This document shows positions 55,064 to 63,282 of a stretch of DNA of 64,000 bases, piece after piece. The stretch is from positions 1-64,000 of the forward strand of contig CAJYIX010000043.1 of the NCBI GenBank assembly GCA_913775315.1, in the 5' to 3' direction. Both the position numbers and the translations under genes were made by a program. Numbering within the stretch: position 1 is the first letter of the stretch; every line of letters starts with the position of its first letter. The notes under the pieces were generated by a model. That model saw only the letters and a program-made list of their open reading frames with translations. It was not told the origin of the DNA and searched no databases. This DNA is from an uncultured Sphingomonas sp. Its GTDB lineage: Bacteria; Pseudomonadota; Alphaproteobacteria; Sphingomonadales; Sphingomonadaceae.

Positions 55064-55951
55064 TCAGGTCGTGAACAGGGTGCGATCCGCCGCCACCCGC
55101 TCGGCGATCCAGTGCTTGAATGCCTCGATCCGGCCGAGCCGCTGGTTGTCGCGGTGCGTGACCAGCCAGAAGCTGCGCCGGATCGCCACGTCGGCGACGA
55201 TGCGGCGAAGCTGTGGGTCTGCATCGCCGATGAAGCGCGGCAGGATGCCGATGCCGGCCCCGGCGCGGATCATCTGTGCCTGTGCGTTGATACTGGTGCT
55301 GCGGATGCGCGCGGTCAGGTCCTCGCCCAGCCCGTCGAGATAGCGAAGCTCGGGCGCGTAGAGGAGGTCGGGGACATAGCCGACGAGCGTGCGCACGCCG
55401 ACGGCGGCGAGGTCGCGTGGCTCCCCCTCTGCGGTGAGGTAATCGGCGGAGGCGTAGAAGCCGAGCGTGTAGTCGGTCAGGCGCGAAGCGACGACCTGCC
55501 CCGCGCGGGGGCGGGCGAGGAGGATCGCGATGTCGGTCTCGCGCTTCGACGGGCTAAGGAAGCCGCTGTTGGCGGCAAGGTCGATCGTCAGCCCCGGATG
55601 CCGCGCGGCGAAGTCGGCGATGCGCGGCGAGAGATAGCCGGTGCCGAACCCCTCCGACACGCTGATACGCAGCGTGCCCGACAAGCCGCTCGTCCCACCG
55701 GGCTCGCCGATGGCGTCGGCGGCGGCCTGCATCGCCTCGACCTGTGCAAGCAGGCGCTCGCCGGCTTGCGTCAGCGATTGCCCGTCGCGGGTCTGCTCGA
55801 ACAGCCGCTGGCCGAGATCGCTCTCCAGCTTGCGCAGGCGCCGGCCGATCGTCGTCGCGTCGAACCCGAGCGCGCGGGCAGCGCGCGCGATCTGGCCGCC
55901 GCGGGCGATAGCGAGGAAGATACGAAGGTCGTTCCAGTCGGGCGGCTGCAT
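55064..55951 (-). CDS. LysR-family regulator, probably of the valine operon
   Basis: A 295-aa LysR regulator. Helix-turn-helix: WNDLRIFLAIARGGQIARAA, RALGFDATTIGRRLRKLESD and LFEQTRDGQSLTQAG. Effector domain from about 85 (GTLRISVSEGFGTGYLSPRI). It is divergent from mmsA with an 81-base gap that holds a LysR-type site. ATG 55951 is preferred to 55972 because the site would otherwise fall inside the gene. Confidence 0.9.
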   Translation of the reverse strand: MQPPDWNDLRIFLAIARGGQIARAARALGFDATTIGRRLRKLESDLGQRLFEQTRDGQSLTQAGERLLAQVEAMQAAADAIGEPGGTSGLSGTLRISVSEGFGTGYLSPRIADFAARHPGLTIDLAANSGFLSPSKRETDIAILLARPRAGQVVASRLTDYTLGFYASADYLTAEGEPRDLAAVGVRTLVGYVPDLLYAPELRYLDGLGEDLTARIRSTSINAQAQMIRAGAGIGILPRFIGDADPQLRRIVADVAIRRSFWLVTHRDNQRLGRIEAFKHWIAERVAADRTLFTT

Positions 55952-55952
55952 G

Positions 55953-55992
55953 ATTGCAGGTGACACAAGCAAAGTCGCGCGTTGCCTGCAAT
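55953..55992. promoter_or_regulatory. LysR-type binding site in the LysR/mmsA intergenic region
   Basis: TTGC-N11-GCAA at 55954-55972 fits the T-N11-A LysR box. The same TTGC lies in a wider perfect inverted repeat, ATTGCAGG (55953-55960) and CCTGCAAT (55985-55992). It is next to the regulator's start codon and about 40 bases upstream of the mmsA start, suited to autoregulation and control of the operon. Confidence 0.6.
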
Positions 55993-56032
55993 GGCGTCAG
56001 GTGCGATTGAGGGTGCCACAGGAGAGAATGTC

Positions 56033-57532
56033 ATGCGGATCATCGACCATTTCATCGCCGGTGCCGGCACCTCGAGCAGCGCGGGCCGTACGGGCGAGGT
56101 CTTCGATCCCAACAGCGGCCAGGTTCAGGCGCATGTGAACCTTGGCAGCACGGTCGAGCTGGAAGCCGCCGTCGCCGCCGCTCGCGCCGCCCAACCCGGC
56201 TGGGCCGCCACCAACCCGCAGCGCCGCGCGCGCGTCATGTTCCGCTTCAAGGAACTGGTCGAGGCGGACATGGACGCGCTCGCGCACATGCTCTCGTCCG
56301 AGCATGGCAAGGTGATCGCCGATGCCAAGGGCGATATCCAGCGCGGGCTCGAGGTCGTCGAGTTCGCCTGCGGCATCCCGCACGCACTGAAGGGTGAATA
56401 TACGCAAGGGGCGGGGCCGGGCATCGACGTCTATTCGATGCGCACGCCGCTCGGCATCGGCGCGGGCATCACGCCGTTCAACTTCCCCGCGATGATCCCG
56501 ATGTGGATGTTCGGCGTTGCCATTGCCTGCGGCAACGCGTTCATCCTGAAGCCCAGCGAGCGCGATCCCTCGGTCCCCGTCCGCCTTGCCGAATTGATGC
56601 GCGAGGCCGGCGCGCCGGAGGGCATCCTTCAGGTCGTGCACGGCGACAAGGAAATGGTCGACGCGATCCTCGATCATCCGGCGATCGCGGCGGTGAGCTT
56701 CGTCGGATCGTCGGACATCGCCCACTATGTCTATCGCCGCGGCGTCGAGGCGGGGAAGCGCGTGCAGGCGATGGGCGGGGCGAAGAACCACGGCATCGTC
56801 ATGCCCGACGCCGACCTCGACCAGGTGGTCAATGACCTGTCCGGCGCCGCCTTCGGCTCGGCGGGCGAGCGGTGCATGGCGCTGCCCGTCGTCGTGCCGG
56901 TCGGCGACAAGACCGCCGACGCGCTCCGCGAAAAGCTGATCCCTGCGATCGAGGCGCTGCGCGTCGGCGTCTCGACCGATGCGGAGGCGCATTACGGCCC
57001 GGTGGTGAATGCCGCGCACAAGCAGCGCGTGGAAAACTGGATTCAGACTGGCATGGACGAGGGCGCGGAACTGGTCGTCGACGGCCGCGGCTTCAAGCTT
57101 CAGGGGCACGAAGAGGGCTTCTTCATCGGCCCGACGCTGTTCGATCGCGTCACGACGAAGATGGAATCGTACAAGGAAGAGATTTTCGGCCCCGTGCTCC
57201 AGATCGTCCGCGCGCCCGATTTCGAGACCGCGGTGCGGCTCCCGAGCGAGCATCAGTATGGCAACGGCGTCGCGATCTTCACGCGCAACGGCCATGCCGC
57301 GCGTGAGTTCGCCGCGCGGGTCGAGGTCGGCATGGTCGGCATCAACGTGCCGATCCCCGTACCCGTCGCGTATCACAGCTTCGGCGGGTGGAAGCGGTCG
57401 GCGTTTGGCGACGTGAACCAGCACGGCATGGAGGGTGTTCGCTTCTGGACGAAGGTGAAGACGATCACGCAGCGCTGGCCCGACGGCTCGCCGGACGGTA
57501 GCAACGCCTTCGTCATTCCGACGATGGGGTAA
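56033..57532 (+). CDS. mmsA: CoA-acylating methylmalonate-semialdehyde dehydrogenase
   Basis: Oxidises methylmalonate semialdehyde to propionyl-CoA in valine breakdown (499 aa). ALDH fold: GITPFNFPAMIPMWMFGVAI, LKPSERDPSVPVRLAELM, FVGSSDIAHYVYRRG, catalytic Cys281 in GSAGERCMALPV, EEIFGPVLQI. The residue before MAL and the absence of the usual catalytic Glu fit MmsA, which uses CoA instead of water. ATG 56033 has GGAG 8 bases upstream. It heads the valine operon. Confidence 0.95.
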   Translation: MRIIDHFIAGAGTSSSAGRTGEVFDPNSGQVQAHVNLGSTVELEAAVAAARAAQPGWAATNPQRRARVMFRFKELVEADMDALAHMLSSEHGKVIADAKGDIQRGLEVVEFACGIPHALKGEYTQGAGPGIDVYSMRTPLGIGAGITPFNFPAMIPMWMFGVAIACGNAFILKPSERDPSVPVRLAELMREAGAPEGILQVVHGDKEMVDAILDHPAIAAVSFVGSSDIAHYVYRRGVEAGKRVQAMGGAKNHGIVMPDADLDQVVNDLSGAAFGSAGERCMALPVVVPVGDKTADALREKLIPAIEALRVGVSTDAEAHYGPVVNAAHKQRVENWIQTGMDEGAELVVDGRGFKLQGHEEGFFIGPTLFDRVTTKMESYKEEIFGPVLQIVRAPDFETAVRLPSEHQYGNGVAIFTRNGHAAREFAARVEVGMVGINVPIPVPVAYHSFGGWKRSAFGDVNQHGMEGVRFWTKVKTITQRWPDGSPDGSNAFVIPTMG

Positions 57533-57536
57533 GGCC

Positions 57537-58472
57537 ATGCGCTCGCTTCTGTTTCTCTTGGCGCTGCTGGTGGCAGTGCCGGCGCAGGCGCAGAAGCGGA
57601 TCGCGCTGACCTTCGACGACGTGCCGCGCACGCCGGGGGCCTGGTACACCCCCGACGAGCGGACGCGGCTGATCATCGCCGCGCTGCGCAAGGGCGGCGT
57701 CCGCGGCGCGGCGTTTTTCGTCAATCCGGGCTCACTGGAAAAGCCGCAGGGGGAGGGCGGCGAGCAGCGGATCGCCGCGTACGTCCGCGCGGGCCACGTC
57801 ATCGCCAATCACGGCTGGTCGCATCTGTCGCTGAGCGCGACGCCAGTCGAGGCCTATATCGCCGACATCGACCGGGCGGATGGCTGGCTGAACAAGCGCA
57901 AGGGCTTCCGCCCCTGGTATCGCTTTCCATATCTGGACGAGGGGCGCGCGGACAAGACGAAGCGCGACCTCGTCCGCGCGGCGCTGGCGCAGCGCGGGCT
58001 TGCCAACGGTTATGCGACCGCCGACGGGGTGGACTGGCATCTCGAGAACCGGACGATCGAGGCGGTGCGGGCGGGCAAGCCGATCGACATGGCGGGCTTG
58101 CGTGCGCTCTATGTCGAGACGCAGGCCGACGCTGCGGACTATTACGACGCGTTGGCGGTCAAGGCGTCGGGCCGGTCGCCGGTGCAGGTCATGCTGATGC
58201 ACGAGACCGATCTGGCTGCGCGCTTCCTGCCCGACCTGATCGCTGAGCTGAAACGCCGCGGCTGGCGCTTCGTCAGCGCCGACGCGGCATTCGCCGACCC
58301 GATCGCGAAGGAAGCCGCGACGATCGACGTGCCGAGCGCGCAGGGGACGCTGGTCGAGGCGGTCGCATGGGCGCGCGGCCTGCCGGCGCCGCGCTGGTAT
58401 CGCGGGAACGACACCAAGCTGCTCGACAGCTGGTACGATGCGCGCGTGCTGAAGATGGCGGCGGCGCCATGA
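57537..58472 (+). CDS. Exported NodB-type polysaccharide deacetylase
   Basis: A 311-aa exported protein: signal peptide MRSLLFLLALLVAVPAQAQ. The NodB domain has TFDDVP (Asp27-Asp28), zinc site HGWSH (His92, His96), and RFPYLDEG. The metal triad Asp-His-His is complete, so deacetylase activity on an acetylated glycan or similar amide is likely. It starts 4 bases after mmsA, which is odd for a periplasmic enzyme in an amino-acid operon. The lipoprotein gene overlaps its stop by ATGA. Confidence 0.85.
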   Translation: MRSLLFLLALLVAVPAQAQKRIALTFDDVPRTPGAWYTPDERTRLIIAALRKGGVRGAAFFVNPGSLEKPQGEGGEQRIAAYVRAGHVIANHGWSHLSLSATPVEAYIADIDRADGWLNKRKGFRPWYRFPYLDEGRADKTKRDLVRAALAQRGLANGYATADGVDWHLENRTIEAVRAGKPIDMAGLRALYVETQADAADYYDALAVKASGRSPVQVMLMHETDLAARFLPDLIAELKRRGWRFVSADAAFADPIAKEAATIDVPSAQGTLVEAVAWARGLPAPRWYRGNDTKLLDSWYDARVLKMAAAP

Positions 58473-58951
58473 AGCGGTCGGCGCTCGCTCTGGCGCTACT
58501 GCTCGCCGCCTGCGGTTCGGCGGGGGAAGACAGCGAGAGCAACCTGTCGGTCGCGGTGCCCGGGGCGTCGCCGACGAGCGAGCCGGTGCCCGAAGCCACC
58601 GAGACGCCCGCGACCGAGCGCAGCCCCACCGAAACGCCCGTCGTGACGGGCGCGCTGACGGCGATCCCCGTCGAGTGGCAGGGCGTCTGGGCGGGCCGCG
58701 ATGGCTGCGCCCGTTCGGCGACCATGCGGCTGCGCGTCGCGCCCGACCGGCTGATCTTCTACGAGGCGGAGGGCCTTGCCAGCGAGATCGAGCGCCGTGC
58801 CCCGCGCGAGATCGCGCTGAAACTCGCCATGTCGGGCGAGGGCGAGGCATGGGACCGCCGCGCCGTCCTGACGCTGTCGGAGGACGGCGAGCGCCTGACC
58901 CGGACCGAGGCGGGGATGGATGCTGTCACCTATACGCGGTGCGCGGCATGA
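58469..58951 (+). CDS. Hypothetical lipoprotein in the valine operon
   Basis: A 160-aa predicted lipoprotein: MKRSALALALLLAACGSA holds the lipobox. A Ser/Thr/Pro-rich linker (about 25-60; TSEPVPEATETPATERSPTE) leads to a compact domain with VEWQGVWAGRDGCARSATMR and MDAVTYTRCAA, with a Cys pair (GCARS and RCAA) spanning it. I recognise no family. It overlaps the deacetylase stop and the next gene's start, both by ATGA. Confidence 0.75.
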   Translation: MKRSALALALLLAACGSAGEDSESNLSVAVPGASPTSEPVPEATETPATERSPTETPVVTGALTAIPVEWQGVWAGRDGCARSATMRLRVAPDRLIFYEAEGLASEIERRAPREIALKLAMSGEGEAWDRRAVLTLSEDGERLTRTEAGMDAVTYTRCAA

Positions 58952-59382
58952 CGCCTGCCTTCTGGACGCGCCGGGTGCGGCTGTTGACGGCGATCGGGCT
59001 CGGCCTCGCGTGGTTCGTCTCGCTGGGGTTGCCGGCGGCGCACCTTGCTGACGGCGATGCGCCGGAAGGCTTCGCGATCCTGACGATCGGCTGGATCGCG
59101 GTGCTGATGCTTCAGCCCGCGTGGCTGGGCAATCTGCTGATCTGGCTGGTCCTGCCGATCGTGGCGAGCAGCGAGCGGCCGTGGAAGGTCACGCTGCGAC
59201 TTTGCGGCGGCGCGCTGATCGTCTGTGCGTTCGGGGCGCTGCTCTGGCGCGACCTGCCTGACGACAGCGGATCGAACCTGATCGTCCGTTACGGCGCGGG
59301 CTATTATCTCTGGATGATCGCGGTTCTGGGTAGCGGCATCGCCGCGCTCATGACCGCTTCTGTGGAAATCGACACGATATGA
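58948..59382 (+). CDS. Hypothetical four-helix membrane protein in the valine operon
   Basis: A 144-aa inner-membrane protein with four hydrophobic segments: LLTAIGLGLAWFVSLGLPAA, FAILTIGWIAVLMLQPAWLG, LLIWLVLPIVASS, and YLWMIAVLGSGIAALMTASV, plus LCGGALIVCAFGALLW between them. No family recognised. Start and stop overlap its neighbours (ATGA at both ends), so its expression is tied to the acyl-CoA dehydrogenase downstream. Confidence 0.75.
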   Translation: MTPAFWTRRVRLLTAIGLGLAWFVSLGLPAAHLADGDAPEGFAILTIGWIAVLMLQPAWLGNLLIWLVLPIVASSERPWKVTLRLCGGALIVCAFGALLWRDLPDDSGSNLIVRYGAGYYLWMIAVLGSGIAALMTASVEIDTI

Positions 59383-60524
59383 CCAACCAGTTCGACCTTA
59401 CCGACGACCAGCGCGAGATCCAGGAGCTGGCGCGCCGCTTCACCGCCGATCGCATCACGCCCTTCGCGGGCGAGTGGGACGAGAAGCATCATTTCCCCCG
59501 TGACGTGGTGCAGGCGGCGGCCGAGCTCGGCTTCGGCGCGATCTATGTCAGCGAGGAATCGGGCGGCATCGGGCTCGGCCGGCTGGAAGCGGCGCTCATC
59601 ATGGAGGCGATGGCCTATGGCTGTCCGTCGACCAGCGCGTTCATCTCGATCCACAACATGGCCGCGTGGATGCTCGATCGCTTCGGATCGGCGGAGATCA
59701 AGGACCGCTATCTCCCCCGCCTGGTCGGCGCGGAATGGCTGGCGAGCTATTGCCTGACCGAGCCGTCGTCGGGGTCGGACGCCGCGGCGCTCAAGACGCG
59801 CGCGGTCCGCGACGGCGATCATTATGTCGTCACCGGCACCAAGCAGTTCATCTCCGGCGGCGGCGAGAACGAGCTCTATCTCGTCATGTGCCGGACGGGC
59901 GAGGAGGGGCCGAAGGGCATCTCGTGCCTCGCGATCGAGCGCGACATGCCGGGCGTCAGCTTCGGCGCGAACGAGAAGAAGCTCGGCTGGCATTCGCAGC
60001 CGACGCGCGCGGTCATCCTCGAGGAAGTGCGCGTCCCGGTCACCAATCTGGTCGGGGCGGAGGGCGAGGGGTTCCGCATCGCGATGATGGGCCTCGACGG
60101 CGGGCGGCTCAATATCGGCGCGTGCTCGCTCGGCGGTGCGCAGCGCTGCCTGGACGAGGCAATCGCCTATACCAAGGATCGCAAGCAGTTCGGCCAGGCG
60201 GTTGCCGACTTCCAGAACACCCAGTTCATGCTCGCCGACATGGCGACCGAACTGGAGGCGGCACGCGCGCTCCTATACATGGCGGCGGCCAAGGTGACGG
60301 CGAACGCGCCCGACAAGACGCGGTTCGCCGCGATGGCGAAGCGGCTGGCGACCGATACCGGCAGCGCGGTGGTCGACCGGGCGCTCCAGCTCCATGGCGG
60401 CTACGGCTATCTTCAGGATTATCCGATCGAGCGCTTCTGGCGCGACCTGCGCGTCCATTCGATCCTCGAGGGGACGAACCAGGTCATGCGCATGATCGTC
60501 GGGCGCGACCTGTTGCAAGGGTGA
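59379..60524 (+). CDS. Acyl-CoA dehydrogenase, probable isobutyryl-CoA dehydrogenase
   Basis: A 381-aa FAD flavoenzyme. Seen: YCLTEPSSGSDAAALKTRAV, KQFISGGGENELYLVMC, GADGEGFRIAM-like VGAEGEGFRIAMMGLDGGRL, and the C-terminal LHGGYGYLQDYPIERFWRDL. Catalytic Glu is in the EGTNQVMRMIVGRDLL end region. Valine operon placement implies isobutyryl-CoA to methacrylyl-CoA. Its ATG overlaps the membrane protein stop. Confidence 0.92.
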   Translation: MTNQFDLTDDQREIQELARRFTADRITPFAGEWDEKHHFPRDVVQAAAELGFGAIYVSEESGGIGLGRLEAALIMEAMAYGCPSTSAFISIHNMAAWMLDRFGSAEIKDRYLPRLVGAEWLASYCLTEPSSGSDAAALKTRAVRDGDHYVVTGTKQFISGGGENELYLVMCRTGEEGPKGISCLAIERDMPGVSFGANEKKLGWHSQPTRAVILEEVRVPVTNLVGAEGEGFRIAMMGLDGGRLNIGACSLGGAQRCLDEAIAYTKDRKQFGQAVADFQNTQFMLADMATELEAARALLYMAAAKVTANAPDKTRFAAMAKRLATDTGSAVVDRALQLHGGYGYLQDYPIERFWRDLRVHSILEGTNQVMRMIVGRDLLQG

Positions 60525-60529
60525 GCGCG

Positions 60530-61573
60530 ATGACCGATGACGTCCTGATCGAGCGCGAGGGCGCGCTCGGCCGCATCCGGCTCAATCGGCCCAAGGCGAT
60601 CCACGCGCTGACCGCGGACATGTGCCGCGCGGTGCTCGACACGCTCGGCGAGTGGGCGGGCGATCCGTCGGTCGAGGCCGTCAGCATCGACCATGCGGAC
60701 GGCCGGGGCTTCTGCGCGGGCGGCGACATTCGCCTGATCGCGGAATCGAGCAGCGGCGACGGTAGCGCGGCGCGCGACTTCTTCCGTATCGAATATGCGA
60801 TGAACCACCGGCTGTTTACCTTTGCCAAGCCGATCGTCGCGTTCATGGACGGCATCACCATGGGCGGCGGCGTCGGCATCAGCCAGCCGGCGAAGTATCG
60901 CGTCGCGACCCAGAACACGAAGTTTGCGATGCCCGAAACTTCGATCGGTCTGTTCCCGGATGTGGGCGGCGGCTGGTATCTGTCGCGGCTGCCGGGCCGG
61001 ATGGGGCAGTTCCTTGCACTCACCGGCCATCGCCTCGACGGCGCGGAGTGTGTCGCGCTGGGTCTAGCCACCCATTACCTGCCCAGCGAGGCGCTGGATG
61101 AAGCCAAGCGCCGCATCGCCGCCGATCCGCAGATGGTCGAGGCAGTGCTGGCCGACCTGTCGGTGCCTGCGCCGGAAGCGGCGATCCTGACGCAGCAGGG
61201 CGAGATCGACCGCCTCTTCGCCAGTGAACGGCTGGAAGACATCCTCGACGCGCTCGATGCCGACGAAACCGATTTCGCCCGCGAGCAGCGCAAGCTGCTC
61301 GCGACCAAGTCTCCGCAGGCGATGAAGGTCAGCCTCAAGCTGCTGCTCGACGGCCGCGCGATGCCGACGTTCGAGGACGAGATCCGGCAGGAATTCGCCG
61401 TCGCGTGCCACGTCGTCCAGCGCCCCGACATCGTCGAGGGCGTGCGCGCGGTGATCGTCGACAAGGATCACGCCCCCCGCTGGGACCCGGCGACGCCCGA
61501 AGCGGTCAGCGACCATCTGATCGACCGCATCTTCGCCCCCCTGCCTGCCGACGAGGAATGGAACCCCGCATGA
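60530..61573 (+). CDS. 3-hydroxyisobutyryl-CoA hydrolase
   Basis: Releases 3-hydroxyisobutyrate from its CoA ester in valine breakdown (347 aa). It is a crotonase-fold hydrolase of the ECH_2 type: [73 protein letters not shown]. The long C-terminal part and SIGLFPDVG separate it from simple hydratases. ATG 60530 is chosen; a GTG at 60521 overlapping the upstream stop is also possible. Confidence 0.92.
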   Translation: MTDDVLIEREGALGRIRLNRPKAIHALTADMCRAVLDTLGEWAGDPSVEAVSIDHADGRGFCAGGDIRLIAESSSGDGSAARDFFRIEYAMNHRLFTFAKPIVAFMDGITMGGGVGISQPAKYRVATQNTKFAMPETSIGLFPDVGGGWYLSRLPGRMGQFLALTGHRLDGAECVALGLATHYLPSEALDEAKRRIAADPQMVEAVLADLSVPAPEAAILTQQGEIDRLFASERLEDILDALDADETDFAREQRKLLATKSPQAMKVSLKLLLDGRAMPTFEDEIRQEFAVACHVVQRPDIVEGVRAVIVDKDHAPRWDPATPEAVSDHLIDRIFAPLPADEEWNPA

Positions 61574-62343
61574 CCTACGAAACCATCACCGTAGAGCAGC
61601 GCGATCGCGTCACGCTCATCACGCTCGATCGGCCCAAGGCGCTGAACGCGCTCAATGCACAGGTGCTCGCCGACCTGCTCGCCGCGCTCGCCGCGTTCGA
61701 TGCCGATGCGGGCCAGGGCTGCGCGGTCATCACCGGCAGCGAAAAGGCGTTCGCGGCGGGCGCGGACATCAAGGAAATGTCCGCGATGGGCTTTGCCGAG
61801 ATGTACGGCAGCAACCACTTCTCCGGCTGGGAGGCGTTCGGACGGACGCGCAAGCCCGTCATCGCCGCGGTCGCGGGCTATGCTCTGGGCGGCGGATGCG
61901 AGCTTGCCATGATGTGCGATTTCATCCTTGCGGCGGACACGGCCAAGTTCGGCCAGCCGGAGATCAAGCTCGGCGTCACCCCCGGGATGGGCGGGTCGCA
62001 GCGGCTGGTCCATGCGGTGGGCAAGGCCAAGGCGATGGAAATGGTCCTGACCGGCCGGATGATCGACGCCGAGGAGGCGGAGCGCGCGGGCCTCGTCGCC
62101 CGGATCGTGCCCGCCGCCGACCTGGTCGAGGAAGCGGTGAAGACCGCCGCCGCGATCGCGTCGATGGCCCCGCTCGCCGTCCTCGCCAACAAGGAAATGG
62201 TGAACGCTGCGTTCGAGATGCCGCTGGCGCAGGGCGTGCAGTTCGAGCGCCGGCTGTTCAACGGCCTGTTCGGCACCGAGGATCAGAAGGAAGGCATGGC
62301 CGCCTTCACCGAGAAGCGGCCCGGCAATTGGAAGGGCCGATAA
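61570..62343 (+). CDS. Enoyl-CoA hydratase
   Basis: A 257-aa crotonase with both catalytic glutamates ([28 protein letters not shown]) and AAGADIKEM. It would hydrate methacrylyl-CoA to 3-hydroxyisobutyryl-CoA here, upstream of the hydrolase in the pathway. Ends [12 protein letters not shown], usual for short-chain hydratases. Its ATG overlaps the hydrolase stop (ATGA) and its TAA overlaps mmsB (TAATG). Confidence 0.93.
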   Translation: MTYETITVEQRDRVTLITLDRPKALNALNAQVLADLLAALAAFDADAGQGCAVITGSEKAFAAGADIKEMSAMGFAEMYGSNHFSGWEAFGRTRKPVIAAVAGYALGGGCELAMMCDFILAADTAKFGQPEIKLGVTPGMGGSQRLVHAVGKAKAMEMVLTGRMIDAEEAERAGLVARIVPAADLVEEAVKTAAAIASMAPLAVLANKEMVNAAFEMPLAQGVQFERRLFNGLFGTEDQKEGMAAFTEKRPGNWKGR

Positions 62344-63221
62344 TGGCACGGATCGCATTCATCGGGCTGGGGAACATGGGCGGCGGCATGGCCGCGAACC
62401 TCGCCAAGGCAGGGCACGACGTCCGCGCGTTCGACCTGTCGGCGGAGGCGCTCGATCGCGCCAAAGCGGCCGGCTGCCTGCCCGCCGACAGCGCGGCGGC
62501 GGCATGCGACGGGGCGGAGGTCGTGGTGACGATGCTGCCCGCGGGCACCCATGTCGAAAGCGTCTATGACGAGAGCGTACTGACGGCGGCGCCGCGCGCG
62601 GCGATCCTGATCGACTGTTCGACCATCCCCGTCGCCACCGCCCGCGCAATGGCCGATCGGGCGGCGGCGCAGGGCTTCACGATGGTCGACGCGCCCGTCT
62701 CCGGCGGGATCGCGGCGGCGATTGCGGGTACGCTCACCTTCATGGTCGGCGGTAGCGCCGAGGCGTTCGGGCGGGCCGAGCCGTTCCTCGACGTGATGGG
62801 CAAGGCGGTGATCCATGCCGGCGGCGCGGGCGCGGGCCAGGCGGCAAAGATCTGCAACAACATGCTGCTCGGCGCGACGATGGTCGCGACGTGCGAGAGC
62901 TTCGCGCTGGCCGAGAAGCTCGGCCTCGACCTCCAGACCTATTACGACATCGCCAGCCAGGCGTCGGGCCAGAGCTGGTCGATGACGAGCTATTGCCCGG
63001 TGCCGGGGGTAGGGCCGGAAACGCCCGCCGATCGCGATTATCAGGGTGGGTTCGCTGCGGCATTGATGCTCAAGGACCTGCGGCTGGCGATGGATGCGGC
63101 GGCGGGCACGTCCGCCGACACGCCGATGGGCGCGCGCGCGGCGGAGCTTTACCAGCGGTTCGTCGACGACGGGAATGCCGCAACCGATTTCTCGGGCATC
63201 ATCCGGATGCTGAAGGGGTAG
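62343..63221 (+). CDS. mmsB: 3-hydroxyisobutyrate dehydrogenase
   Basis: Oxidises 3-hydroxyisobutyrate to methylmalonate semialdehyde with NAD+ (292 aa), feeding MmsA. NAD motif IGLGNMGGGMAANLAKAG, substrate site DAPVSGG (116-122), catalytic Lys169 in GQAAKICNNMLLG. It is the last gene of the operon; the start overlaps the enoyl-CoA hydratase stop by one base. I see no clear terminator in the 61 bases before the next gene. Confidence 0.95.
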   Translation: MARIAFIGLGNMGGGMAANLAKAGHDVRAFDLSAEALDRAKAAGCLPADSAAAACDGAEVVVTMLPAGTHVESVYDESVLTAAPRAAILIDCSTIPVATARAMADRAAAQGFTMVDAPVSGGIAAAIAGTLTFMVGGSAEAFGRAEPFLDVMGKAVIHAGGAGAGQAAKICNNMLLGATMVATCESFALAEKLGLDLQTYYDIASQASGQSWSMTSYCPVPGVGPETPADRDYQGGFAAALMLKDLRLAMDAAAGTSADTPMGARAAELYQRFVDDGNAATDFSGIIRMLKG

Positions 63222-63282
63222 GCGCTACCGTCCTTGGGCCGGATGGCGGAACCGGGGCGGGTGGCGCTTCGCTTTCGTCATC

